Shown: positions 1-11,597, counted from the stretch's first letter. The stretch: 64,000 bases of DNA from Chaetomium olivaceum (GCA_039881045.1 JAYWVB010000071.1:1-64000); one strand, 5' to 3'. Translations and numbers: made by a program. Notes: generated by a model not told the origin, from the sequence alone.

Positions 1-3000
1 CTTTCGAACCTCTCCTTCTGAACGCGCGTGCAGTACAGGACATCCGTTCCCCCAGGATCTCCCGGCTCAGCGTCTCCGACTCGTAGAGCAGCTCTCCGCT
101 GTCAACGAGCTGCTGGCGGACAGCTGCAGGCAAGGCTAGCGACTTGGGCGAGACGAGCTGCACCTTGACCTGGTAGTGGCGGAGCAGGTAGACGAGGGAG
201 TGTACCGTGCGACCGTGGAGAAGGTCACCGACAAAGGTGATGGTGAGGCCCTGCATGGTGCCGAGCTCCTCACGGATGGTGAAGAGGTCGAGGAAGGCCT
301 GGGTCGGGTGCTCCTTGCTGCCGTTACCGCCGTTGATGACAGGCACGGGGGAGAGTACTTCTTGGCGATGTCGACGCACTTCTCATCAGGGTGGCGGAGG
401 ACGACTGCGTCACCGTAGCAGGCGAGCGTGCGGAGCGTGTGTCCTGGAGGGTCTCGCCCTTTTGGACCGACGAGGTCGACGTTGTGATGGCGATGGTCCG
501 GCCGCCGAGACGCTGCATGGCTGCATCAAACGAGGCCGACGTCGCCGCGTCGTGTCGAGGGCTCGTAGAAGAGGGTGCACAGCAGACGACCACGAAGGAT
601 GTCGAGGACGCCTTCACGCTGCACGCCAAGACGCATTTCCTGGGCAATGTGGAAGAGGAGGCGCAGGTCGGAGCGGGGTGTACTGCTTGACTGACAGAAC
701 ATGCGCCTTCTTGACGACGACGGAGCAGAGAGCATCTCCTGCAGCGGCGAAACGGTCGGGGTGCATGCTCAAGGGAAGAGAAAGGTCGTCCACGCCATGA
801 GTCCGAGCTAGGGAGCAAGAGGTCCCATGCTCTCCGCGGCCTTTGGCCTGCCATGCGCCGACCGGAGTTGGCGACGGTCATCGAGCATGGGCGACATGGG
901 GTAGTGCACAGGCTTGACAGGAGGCGATGAAATGGCGGCATTAGGAGGCATGGCCCCATGGGTAGACATGTCACTGCCCCTTGGTTGCGTGGGGACAATG
1001 GTCCCATCAAGGCAGACGACCTGGTCCTGGAAGGTAACGCGCTGGATAGTAGCCTTCAGGACCTTGCCCGCCAAGGGGTCCAAGAGCCAGTGGCTTCCAG
1101 GGTATACGGGCGGTCAATCTCGACCTCCAGGGCTGCGCCCAACTGGTCGTGGAGCTCGAAGATTTCCCTCGGGTTGTCGTGGAGCTTGGCCTTGACATCG
1201 TCGACAGTAGCTTGCCCTCGGCGACCGAAGTTAAAAAGAAGTGGCAGTGCATCGGCAATACCGACGGCCACATCCGCATCCTTCTTCAAGTAGTGGGCAA
1301 GCTGGTAGGGCAGGCTACCGATAGAGAAGACGTCGATCGTCTCCAAATGTTCCCAGAGAGCAGCCTGGTCCTCCGCTGTGGGAAGGAACTGACACCCGTG
1401 GTAATCTGTCTGCGACAGGTGCAGCGAGTAGATGCTGACATCGCAGGTGACCTTGAGGCCTTTCTCCTTGCTGAGAGCGATGAGCTTAATGTCGTCCTTG
1501 GTGGTCACCGCCGTGACGTGGATACGAGGCTGTGCAGGCTGGCGAGCAGCAGAACGGACGCGAGATCCGTGGTCTCGCATCTGTGATAATCGGCTTGTGT
1601 GTAGGCCAGGCTTCAAAGTGCGCCTCCACTGCGCGCGACCTTGCTGATGTTGTCCGAGAGGTGGTTGAATGGAATAAACAGGGAACCGACCTCGCCGGCA
1701 GCGTGGCTAATTTGGTTGGCGTTGTCTGACGTTGCCGCGATGGACAAGTTGAAGTCGCAGTACGCGCCGCGCTTGCTGTTCTGCTGGGCAACCTTCAACG
1801 ACTTGACGTCCGAGATCGAGCCCTCCTTGCCGACGGGCATGACTCGGATCATGCTGAAACCAGCAGTGATAGAGGCCTGGGTTACACGCTGGAGGTCATC
1901 GCTGTCCCTGGAGACCAAGCCGGGAACAAAAGCGGCAATGTTGATCAAACCGGGTAGCTGGATCGTGCGGTGGTGGTCTGATAGTCGCGAACTCCGATGT
2001 CGAGGTCGAAATTCCTGGCGAGGGCTTCGATCAGGATCTTGGCGTTCTTCACGTTGGTAACGAGCGGGACCTGATAGTCGACGGCCATACGGCGGGTCTG
2101 GTATCCCTTGCTCATGTAGTTGGCCGGGCGCCTATACTTGTTGTTGGAAGGCAGGTTGATGTACAGGTCAATCATGTTCTTGGCAAGATGCTGCGAGAGA
2201 GAGTACTCGGACTTTTGCTCTTCTCCCTTTGGAAGAACCTCGAGGTACTGCACCGGCACACCATGGGTGCCGAGGAAGTCTGCGGTTCCGGCTGTGGCAA
2301 ACAGTTTGTAGCCCATCTCCTGCAGCTTCTTAATCGAAGGCAACATCTCCTCCTTGTCCTTGTAGGAGCCGATGGAGAGGAGGATGTTGTTCTTGGGAAC
2401 CTTGAAGCCTGTCGAGAGCAAGGCCTTGAGGTACGCCTCGTACTTATCGGCACCGAAGGACGCAACCTCACCAGTCGAAGCCATTTCGACGCCAAGGACA
2501 GGGTCGGCGCCAGAAAGTCGCGAGAAGCTGAATTGGGGAACCTTGACACCCACGCAGTCTGGCGGGCACTGAATCTCGGGATACTCTTCGAAGGGAAGGT
2601 TCATAATCGCTTTGGTGGCCATCTCAATGAGGTCAACGCCCATGACCTTGGAGACAAAGGGGAACGAGCGAGAGGCGCGAACGTTGCACTCAATCACCTT
2701 GATATCGTTGTCCTTGGCAATGAACTGAATGTTGAAGGGGCCCGTAACGTTGAGGGCATCGCCGATCTTGCGGGTCGCCTCCTCGATGCGTTTGATGGTT
2801 GTCTTGGACAGGTCCTGGGGGGGCACGATGAGCGTGGCATCACCGGAGTGGACGCCAGCGTTTTCGACGTGCTCCGAGATGAAGTGACCAACGACCACGC
2901 CGTCCTTGGCCACGGCGTCCATCTCAATCTCCTTGGCATTCTCGATGTATTTGGTGATGACAACCGGATGCTCGCGTGAGACCTCGGCGGCTTGCTGTAG

Positions 3001-6000
3001 GTAATTTTGCAAATCATGCTCCGAATAGACGGTGTTCATGGCCGCACCAGAGAGCACGTAGGACGGGCGCACCAATACCGGGTACGAGACCTTCTGGCAG
3101 AAGGCCCTTGCCTCCTCAAAGCTTGTCAGCTCCTTCCAAGTCGGCTGATCGACGCCGATGCGGTCAAGCATGCGAGAGAACTTGTACCGGTTCTCAGCAG
3201 TGTCGATCATCTCCGGGGAAGTGCCCAGCACGTGGACCCAGCACGCAGGAGTGGCAACGCGATGTTGTTTGGTGTCTGGCCACCCATAGCTCCGAGAACA
3301 CCGCTGGCAGACTCAACCTCGTAGATATCCAACACCGTTTCCACGTTGATGTTCTCAAAGTACAACTTGTCGGCTTCGTCGTAATCTGTGCTTACGGTCT
3401 CCGGGTTAAACTGAGAGAGGAGCGTTAGCATTGTTTCTATTTGTTTCTTGTAAGGGGAAGGGGGAGGGTTCCTATTTCTTCGGAAAATGAAAAAGAAAAC
3501 GAGAAAAAAAAAGAAACGAAAAAAGATTGTGATCAGGGCTTGTTTGGGTTTCAGGGACTTCGACTTCGCCTTGGCATAGGATTTCTGTGATGGCCACCGT
3601 GACCTGAGCAAACTTCCTCGGACATGAAGGGGCTTCTGGGTGTAAGGAGACTTCTCCTCGTCATCGACAAGCCCGAAAAGTGAAACGCATTTTCCTTGCC
3701 CTCGTTATGTGCTTCAACAACGGAACAAAACTTGACTGGACGATCTGAATAGCATTCTTGTCGGCCTTGGTCGGAGCCCGGAAGACCATGATGTTGTCGG
3801 CATATTATCCTCACAGCTCGTGGAGGGTAAGGTTGCCATCGTTGCCGCTGTAGAGGGGTCGGATCCAGGGCGGAAAGATTGAGACCAACGCGGAGGGGCC
3901 AAACCCAAGGCGGAGGGAGTGGTTGAAATCAAGGGACTAAGGGTATGCTCGAAGAAGGCAGGAATATGATTCTCGCTCGAAAGGCCTTAGCGTTGTCGTC
4001 ATGGCGTTTTGACAGTTGTTGCCGGCTCAAGTGACTCTGGCCGTGGAACCCTAGGTTGCAGGGCGTGCGCCTGAAAGGGTTCGGATGCATTTGGACTTGC
4101 GAAGATGCTTGGCCGATTTCGAGTGGTCCATGGAGAAGCTGGGTGGTGAATGAGATGTCGCATGCCTCACAGTGATAGGTTTTCTCAGCAAGATATTTGG
4201 CAGCTCGTTTTGCCCGGGTCTCCGTGTGATGTTCCGGGTTGTTGACCCTCGATCTCCGTATTCTGTCGCGGGCCGCCTCGATGTAGTTTGCATAATCTTC
4301 GGCCATCTTCTTCTAGTGCCAGCTCGAGTTGGCCTCACTCTTGATGATCAGGCGCTTCTTCTCATTCTCTTCGGCCCAGGCTTCCAGATCTACGATAGAG
4401 ATGTCGAACTCTCCACGAACACTCTCATGCAAGCAAGAGTGGGAACAGACCCCATCCCACTCCAACTTGGTGCGATCCTAGAAGCAGATGTGATCGGCAG
4501 CGTAGTCTCCGACCCGTGGCTCCATCGCGCTGCAAGAAGGCGAAGGCGGGGAGTCGTAGCTGTGTATAGCGAACAAGCTAGTGGGGCGAAGGAGGACGAG
4601 ACCTTAAGTCCTGGGAAACCGCCGCGAAGGGGTCGAAACCAACGCGGAGAGGGCGAAACCAACGCGGAAGAATTGAACTTTATGTCTGAAATATGAAAAT
4701 GTGATTCCAGGGCCGAGTGGGGGTGTTGCAGCTGTCAGTACAGCGAACAAGCCTGGTGCGAAGTGACGAGGTTTGCCGGGCAACCTCCTCTAGGTCTTTC
4801 TTGGCCTTGGAGAAACGGGCAAAGAAGGTACTCATTTGATGGAATGGGATGCCGGTTAGGCAAGTCCATGCTACCAGTATAATCAACTGGATCAGAGTTG
4901 GGGCTGAGAATGGCGATCGTCTCGCGGCCCGGAAAGCCTTGGCATCGTCGCCATAGTGTTTTTGAGAGTTGGAATGACTTGGTCGAAAGGCGAGGTTGAA
5001 GTGAGATATCGAGCTCCAAGTCAAGATACTCCCGGGGGCGAGGAAATGAAGTTAAAAGTAAGAGTGTTGTTCTCTTGCCTGGACCAAAAAGACCAAGCAA
5101 CCAGCATGATGAGCTTTAACAGCGCTGGAGTGAGAATGGGGGTATGACCATGGAGGCTGGGAGCTGCGGTGTTCAAGTTGGGAGTAGTTGCTTGAGAGGT
5201 CGAGGTGTCGAGGTTCAAGTTTAGGCCGGTCGTTGAATCCAGGTCGAAGCGAGGTCACGTCAAGCATCCCTCACTTGAAGGAGACGACAAAGATGATTCG
5301 AATCATGTGTGTAGTAAGGTGGGGGCATCATTCACATAAAAAAGGAAACTCAAACACTTACATTAACCATGATGGTCTTGCAGTTCGACTCGCGAAGGGT
5401 GCGGATTGCTCTCACGGAGCACCAGTCGAACTCGACCGAGGACCCAATGCGGTACACTCCCGAACCAAGCACCATGACTCCGTTGTCGTCGAAGGTGATG
5501 TCGTGCTCGCTGGCGTTGTAGGTGAGGTAGAGGTAGTTCGTGTAGGCGGGGAACTCGGCGGCCACCGTGTCGATTTGCTTCACGAAGGGGGTGATACCGG
5601 CCTCGAGACGCATGCCACGCACGGCGAGTTCGGTAGAGCCCCAGAACTTGGCGATCTGGCGATCACAGAAACCCAGCTGCTTGGCCTGGAGTAGAATGCC
5701 GGGCCGGAGGCTGCCGCCAGCGGCCTTGAAGTCTTTCATCCTGTTGGCGAAGTCGTTCAGGCCCTTGAGCCTGTCGAGGAACCACTTGTCAATCTTGGTC
5801 AACTCCCAAATTCTCTCGACAGAGTATCCGGCGGCCATGGCGTTTGCGATGGCGAAGAGGCGCTGGTCGGACGGGGTCTGGAGCTCATCATCAATCGACA
5901 TAAGCGCTGGTGTTTCGTTGAAGCCCAGGTTGTGGAAGTCGATGGCACGGATGGCCTTCTGGATGGCTTCTTCGAAGGTTCTGCCGATGCTCATGACTTC

Positions 6001-8500
6001 GCCGACACTCTTCATGGACGAGCCGAGCTGGGTGGAGACACGGGTGAACTTCTTGAGATCCCAACGAGGCATCTTGACCACGACGTAGTCGAGGGAGGGT
6101 TCGAAGCAGGCACAGGTGACCTTGGTGACGCTGTTCTTGATTTCCTTCAGAGGGATACCGAGACCCAACTTAGCAGCAATGAAGGCGAGAGGGTAGCCGG
6201 TGGCCTTGGAGGCGAGGGCCGAAGATCGAGACAGTCTAGCGTTGACCTCGATAATGCAATACTCCTTGGAGAAGGGGTTAAGCGCGTATTGAATGTTGCA
6301 CTCGCCGACGACTCCGAGATGGCGGATGACGTTGACAGCCGTCGTCCGGAGCATGTTGTAGTCTTCGTCCGAGAGCGTCTGAGAAGGAGCGACGACAATC
6401 GAGTCGCCAGTGTGGATGCCGAGCGGATCGAAGTTCTCCATGTTGCACACCGTGATGCAGTTGTCCTGGCAATCTCTGACAACTTCGTACTCAATCTCCT
6501 TCCAGCCCTTCATACTGCGCTCGATCAGCACTTGGGGGCTGGCAGCAAAGGCCTTGTTGCAGAGATCAAGGAGCTCGGCGTCGTTGTTAGCGAAACCGCT
6601 GCCGAGACCACCGAGGGCATATGCGGCGCGGACAATGACTGGGAAGCCAATGTCCTTGACGACTCTCATAGCTTCCTCCACGTTGTTGGCGGAGGCGGAC
6701 TTGGCGCATTTCTCACCAATCGAGTCCATGCTCCGGGCGAACAGCTCACGGTCCTCAGTCGTGATGATGGTGTCGATGGGCGTTCCCAGGACCTTGACGC
6801 CGAGCGCCTCAAACTCGTCCTTGAGCTGGATACCAACCGACAGGGCGGTCTGACCACCAAAAGTGCAGTAGATGGCATCAGGCTTTTCGTAAAGGATGAC
6901 CTTGCGCACAAACTCGGCATTGACGGGCAAGAAGTAAACCTTGTCGGCGAGACCCTTGGAGGTTTGGATGGTTGCAATGTTAGGGTTGATGAGGACGGTG
7001 TAGATGCCTTCCTCCTTCAGAGCCTTGATCGCCTGACTACCAAGTAATCAAATTCACCGGCCTGACCAATGCTCAGACCGCCACTGCCGAGCACGAGGAC
7101 CTTCTTGACGGAGACGCGAGGGTGGAGCTTGTTATTCTCCTCGACAGTGCCACCGGGGAACTCAACACCCTTCTGCAGCAGGCTGCTGTCGGCGGCGCAC
7201 TTCGAGACGGTCTGGATGAAGACGTCGAACAAAAACTCGGTGTCCCTGGGACCAGGGGTGCTTTCCGGGTGGAACTGCACGCTGAAGTGCGGCCTGTCAA
7301 GGTGCATCACACCCTCGTTACTGCCGTCGTTGGCATTGACAAACAACTCCTGCCACCCGGTGGGAAGAGTGGCGGCATCGACGGCGTAGCCGTGGTTCTG
7401 AGAGGTGATGTGGCACTTGCCAGTGACCAAGCTGGTGCAGGGGATGTTGTGCCCCCGGTTACCAAACTTGAGCTTGGTAGTTTTGGCTCCAGCGGCCCGT
7501 GCAAGCAGCTGGTGACCCAAGCAGATACCAAAGATGGGGGTGCGGTTCTCTTCGAGCGCCGCGGCGATGCGCTCGACTGTGGAGTCCAGAATCGCCGGGT
7601 CGCCAGGGCCGTTGGAGACGAACAAGCCATCGTAGGTCTCGCTGCGGAAGTCATAGTCCCAAGGACAGACTAGGACTTCCACGCCGCGCTTGAGGAAGCA
7701 TCTAAGCTGGTTGTATTTCATACCAACATCGAGACAGAGAATGCGGAGCGGGCGGCCTGAGCTATGCTTCACGGCGTCGGCCTCGGACGGTTGGTACAGT
7801 TTGGGCGCTTGATAGAAACTAGCAGGGCGTTAGCTTCGTGTCCATGTCGAATTTCTTTGCAGCTCCGACTCACCCTCTGCTACAAGGTTCTTCTCGTTGG
7901 GGTTGACCAGTCCACCGACTCGAAAACGGGCTGCCAGTCGCCCAGTATGCCCGGAAGTTCGAGTCCTTCAGCGTCGCCATTGACCCCATTGACCTGGCCC
8001 TGCTTCTCTTGAAGCATGCGACCAAGCATGCTTCCCTCCTCGCGGATGCGCTTTGTCAAGGCGCGGGTGTCGACGCCGTACATGGGGGAATGCCTTGTTC
8101 CTTGAGCCATGTCCCGAGGGACGAGTTCGCAAGGTAGTGAGAGTAGTCTTCGCCCGCGTATGTGGCCGTGACTAGACCGGCGATGTGGATTTGGGATGAT
8201 TCGAAGTGCGCGGGGAGGCTGCCGAGGAGCTCGTCGAGGGCTTCCCTCGGGGGAACGCCATAGTTCCCGACTAGGGGAAAGGTGATAACTAGGATCTGGC
8301 CGCGGTAGGAGGGGTCCGTGATGGACTCGGGATAGCCCACCAAAACCCGTCTGGAAGACCAGCTCGCCAGAAATGCTCTTAGGCGCACCGAAGCTGTAGC
8401 CCTGGTAGACGGCACCGTCTTCGAGTTCAAGGGCGACCAGTCCTTGAGTCTCGGCGCTGGTGATGCGCGCCGTGGCAGGCCGGAAGACCGTGGTAGCCAT
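1..8500 (-). CDS. ura2: Multifunctional pyrimidine enzyme (GATase-CPSase II / DHOase-like / ATCase), 3' end outside window
   Basis: Homologue of yeast Ura2 and Neurospora pyr-3, which makes carbamoyl phosphate from glutamine, bicarbonate and ATP and passes it to aspartate in the first two steps of UMP synthesis. Reading on the minus strand from the ATG at 8500: CPSase small subunit with class-I GATase (GICLGHQ with the catalytic Cys near 7510, FHPES near 7265), CPSase large subunit in two ATP-grasp halves (about 7060-1960), an inactive DHOase-like domain (INIAAFVPGL near 1935 where active enzymes keep metal-binding His), a linker, then ATCase (FYEPSTR near 560) running off the edge. Introns: 7819-7873 (55 nt) and 3411-5361 (1951 nt). 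Both splice to intact conserved protein. About 16 small indels break the frame, near 50, 349, 440, 550, 676, 815, 1076, 1529, 1573, 1634, 1968, 3239, 7042, 7907, 8086 and 8342; no in-frame nonsense mutation was seen between them. Identity is certain; intactness is not. Confidence 0.95.
3881..4670. repeat. Short repeats built on ACCAACGCGGA in the ura2 intron
   Basis: On the plus strand, the unit CGAAACCAACGCGGA occurs twice in tandem (4634-4648 and 4654-4668) and a variant GAGACCAACGCGGAGG occurs at 3881-3896, followed by a weaker AACCCAAGGCGGAGG. A different pair, with the core CAACTGGATCAGAGTTGGGG at about 4885 and a diverged partner at about 5120, also repeats on the same strand. These support repeated duplication inside the intron. 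Confidence 0.6.
3929..4340 (-). pseudogene. Degenerate C2H2/U1-type zinc-finger fragment inside the ura2 intron
   Basis: A 125-codon open stretch (4306-3929) begins MAEDYANYIEAARDR and contains KTYHCEACDISF (Cys pair at about 4171-4160), then, after an apparent frame slip, the neighbouring frame supplies MDHSKSAKH, which would complete a C-x2-C...H-x5-H finger. A second finger-like piece follows in the first frame, CNLGFHGQSHLS..LSKRH (about 4060-3995), ending DDNAKAFRA. Upstream in the same frame, past a stop, the sequence still looks protein-like (DLEAWAEENEKKRL). This looks like the relic of a fungal finger protein on the same strand as ura2. No intact start-to-stop gene is visible; whether any of it is expressed cannot be told. 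Confidence 0.55.
4920..5000 (-). pseudogene. Second diverged copy of the zinc-finger tail inside the ura2 intron
   Basis: Minus-strand translation gives FNLAFRPSHSNSQKHYGDDAKAFRA, here quoted only by its shared parts: the NLxF, SQKH and DDAKAFRA elements line up with NLGF, LSKRH and DDNAKAFRA of the copy at about 4060-3975. The match is also visible in DNA (AAAGCCTTGGCATCGTCG against AAGGCCTTAGCGTTGTCG on the plus strand). It indicates an ancient internal duplication within the intron; no complete finger remains here. Confidence 0.5.
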
Positions 8501-8904
8501 TGCGAGTTTTGTGACTCGAAGAAAAGAGAGGCAAAACCCGGGGAAGGAAAGAAAAGAGTAATGGAAAAAAAAGGATGTGGGTGGGGAAAAAAGAAGGGCG
8601 AGCGTAGTCCTCAAGAACGGGGATAGGGGAGGTCGCGTGTGTGGTGGGGAGCGAGGATGTGACGGAGCGGAACTGGAGTCGCTGGACCGCGGGGTTCAGG
8701 ATTCACAACTGTGCTGCCGCAGCAATTGGTTGAGAGAATGCCAAAGAGAGCTTTATTTCACCCGTAAATTGTCATGATCCAGCTTCACCAGCCCTTCTGC
8801 ACAAATAGGAGAGGAACAGGAGCAGAGGGAGGCAAAAAGCTGGGTGTTGAAGAAATTTGTATTGACTCCAAGTGCCCCGCTACACGGCAAAACGATACCT
8901 CCCC

Positions 8905-8989
8905 ACCAACTTTTTTGCAAGGCGGTGATGCACTAGCGCGGGGTTCCCAGCGGCCGATGAAAGGCGGGGGGATGGTACCAACTTTTTTG
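8905..8989. repeat. 13-bp direct repeat upstream of ura2
   Basis: ACCAACTTTTTTG is present at 8905-8917 and again at 8977-8989, 72 nt apart, in the same orientation. The second copy is followed by TCATTGTCCAATC, which contains a CCAAT box. It lies about 400-490 nt upstream of the ura2 start codon. Whether it is a regulatory site or a leftover of a small insertion is not decidable by eye. Confidence 0.5.
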
Positions 8990-9809
8990 TCATTGTCCAA
9001 TCAAAGCAGCAGGACATACTTTGGCGGGGTTGTTCTCGTGGAGTTCTCGACCATGTTAAGCAAGGTTCATGCTGCAACCGAGACTGATTTTGGTGACCGC
9101 CTGAGATCGGATTTTTCAGGTGCATCTTGCAGCCTCTCCTACATCGGCATTTGGTGTTTTCGATACAGCCTCACTTTCTGCCTTCCCACAACAAGCTGAA
9201 CACGGACTGCCCTGAAAAAAATAGCTTTTCTGAATCGAATGAATCCAATATCGATGAAAACACGGAAATAAATAAACAAGCGGAAAAAGCTTCAGACTTC
9301 ACAGCTTAGCTTGTTCGATCCAACTTGGATTCGAACGTGGAATGTTGCGGTTGTTGAAGTTGTCGAGATGTTGACGCTCCCCCCCATTGAGCCAGCGAGC
9401 GGGCCTCGCTGACCTTATTGAACTCACTGCGTGGGGGTTCATAGTAAAAGCTTGATGCTGCATGAGGAGCGTGGGTGCCAAACGCTTCTGCGGGTCGAAG
9501 ATGGGTCCAAGTCTTCAATGTCGGCAAGGATATGAGCGAGCGGCCGATGAAGCATTCTCCACCTTTGCGAGATCTGGAAGGAACTATGCAAGTAATTACA
9601 AGGAGCTTAAGCTCGGAGAGCGCCAGGCATTGAACCACATTTTGGTGCTTCGTAAAACTAGGATATGTAGTTTTGTTCGATCTATAAGTGACTGACGCAA
9701 TGCGACGGGTATTAGGTCATTCTTCCACGATTTGGATGGATGGGAACCATGAGTGAGTGTTCGTCCTGTTGAATTCGGTTGTTTCGTTAGGTATTCGACA
9801 CTGTGTTGA

Positions 9810-9839
9810 AAACCACCTGTTCTTGAAGGCAGGTGGTTT
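9810..9839. repeat. Perfect 10-bp inverted repeat (hairpin)
   Basis: AAACCACCTG at 9810-9819 is the exact reverse complement of CAGGTGGTTT at 9830-9839, with a 10-nt loop. It stands alone in the gene-poor region; no adjacent ORF or transcript signal identifies a role. Confidence 0.7.
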
Positions 9840-11597
9840 GCGTCGCTCCTACTCGTCCGACTGTGTTCTGTTAGTTCATGGTAGGCATCCTATCATTTGT
9901 CCCATCTGGCGTCAATCATAGAAATAATCTTTGAGCTCATCTTCATATGTATTTGCGTCACAAATCTATAACCACCATCAGCGCACTGTCCATGGAGGAA
10001 ATCGTCCGCGTCGTCCTCGCTAATGCACGGCATGGGCCACGCGGGTTTCCTCTTTCTCCATCCCATTGCTACCCTGCCGTCGCATCTCTGGACGAGACAT
10101 GGGACGGTGAGAATTACGCGACCGATTCGTCTGTGCGCCGGGGCGGCGTGGGGGACAAACATCGAGACATCCCGTTGATCTCTTGAGCCCAGTTCTTCAG
10201 TTCTTGAGACAAAACGGTTTCATCGTCTCAGATCTGACTTGCATCATCCTAGTGATACTGTCCGGGATAGGGCCATCAGATGACGGTGGCGTTTCCTTGC
10301 TTAGCAGCAAGTCACTCGAGGGATGGCGCTTCCACATCAATTTAATGCTCCCGTTCTCAGGTATCAGATTTGGGTCCTTTCGCCAATTCTCCCCGCTTCT
10401 CGTTTAATCTGTTTCAAGTCAGCTTCTTCATATCTGTGGTCCTCCGTTCTCTTCACCCGATGGAGACAGGAGAGGATCGACAAACTAGGAGGAGGGACAG
10501 CTTCGATTCGAATGGAGGGTCGGCATGTGGGATGATAGGCGACAAACTGCTGCATATCGCCAAATGCAACCCACAGCAGTGTAACCTACCCTGAAAGACC
10601 CTGCGCTTTCACCGTCTACCGTCCACCGAAGGTGCGGTCATGCGTTCACCACGATACCGAGGGGGGCGCCATGGCGGTATCGGTTGATCCAAGTTGGACA
10701 AGCGTGATCTCGACAGGAGCGACATGTGGGAGAACAGGAGGCAGGTCGCCCGCTTGCATCGCGACATGCCGCGTTCCGTCCAACAACGCTATTCCTGCAA
10801 TGGAGTGGGCTGCTCGCCAACCCAGCAAGGCAGCCTCCTCGTCGACCCGCTTGGCGGCACCCACTTTGACTGGCTCGACCCCGCGATTCGCTGCTGCGCG
10901 CATGCAACAGCCGCCGCTTCACGCTCCCCTATTCGCCAACAGGCCACCAAGTCAAAAGTGTCGAGGTCTGGCGGTGTAGCCTGAATGATGGGAAGGAGGA
11001 GGATGGCGCCCGAAAAAAAAGAGAAACCCAAGAGATCTCTCCTCTGTCCCGGCCGAGTCTCTTCCATGATTTTAAAGTTGGCAGCAGCGCGGGAGGGTGT
11101 CGGCGTGTTTTAGCGCTGTGCAGGGATTCCCCAGCTGACCCTCCTCACCTTCATCCTCCCGAGGAACCACCCCCGGCCCATATCAGGCGATCGGTCGACA
11201 GATACGGCGGGCCCCCTTATTAGCCCCGTCCCACCACCCACGCTCGCTCCATCCTATCCTTCCTGGCTACTGCCAGTCGCGCTCCACGCGCCTCATTATC
11301 TTCTCTTTGGGAGGGTTTTCTGCAGATTTGGAAAGGGAAGGAAAAAAGGGAATATGCCTTATTAGGCCATCAATTGCTTCACACCAAGGCAGTTGTTGTA
11401 TTGTGGGCGTTTGTTTCCTTCGGCTTCGACTGTGTAAGCGGGAACCGGGACCAGGACGACGGTACGCGTTGGGAGACCGCCAGGGCAGCCATTGACCTTC
11501 AGGCACCTACCCGACCTCAACCCTTCATATTCGATATCTTCCATGGCGTTCATTCGTCGCTGCTAGCACGCCGGGGCACGCCCAACCCGATCAGAGA

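Larger units (their letters stand above)
3411..5361 (-). other. Unusually large (1951-nt) intron in the CPSase region of ura2
   Basis: The exon upstream ends TIMVN followed by donor GTAAGT (5361 downward); the exon downstream begins FNPETVSTDYDEADK after acceptor CTCTCTCAG (3411-3419), with a GCTAAC branch site about 20 nt before it. The joined protein matches the invariant TIMVNxNPETVSTDYDEAD segment between the two CPSase halves, so the splice call is firm. Other introns in the window are 47-177 nt, so this one is at least ten times longer than usual. Its interior holds degenerate same-strand zinc-finger coding pieces and diverged direct repeats (see the separate entries). I infer a normal short intron enlarged by insertion and duplication. 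Confidence 0.85.
8501..11597. other. Long intergenic stretch between ura2 and yvc1
   Basis: The two genes diverge, so this holds both promoters. I see no convincing gene: the open frames are short, have no recognisable domain and are not supported by splice sites. Visible items are a 13-bp direct repeat ACCAACTTTTTTG (8905-8917, 8977-8989) followed by a CCAAT motif near 8996, and a perfect 10-bp inverted repeat at 9810-9839. At 3.1 kb it is long for this window, where neighbours are usually 0.4-1.6 kb apart; an unannotated non-coding RNA or an eroded element is possible. Confidence 0.6.

Noticed and set aside
2188..2979. 263-codon plus-strand open frame
   Set aside because: Lies exactly antisense to the conserved CPSase coding region; composition follows from the opposite strand and no domain is present.
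5932..7047. 371-codon plus-strand open frame
   Set aside because: Antisense shadow of the first CPSase ATP-grasp half of ura2.
1..8500. Calling ura2 a pseudogene outright
   Set aside because: All breaks are small indels, mostly homopolymeric, with no nonsense codons and full conservation; the same error type occurs in many other essential genes of the window.
9318..9405. tRNA-like A box (TGGCTCAATGG) and B box (GTTCGAATCC) on the minus strand
   Set aside because: Acceptor and T stems do not pair and no sensible anticodon arm forms.
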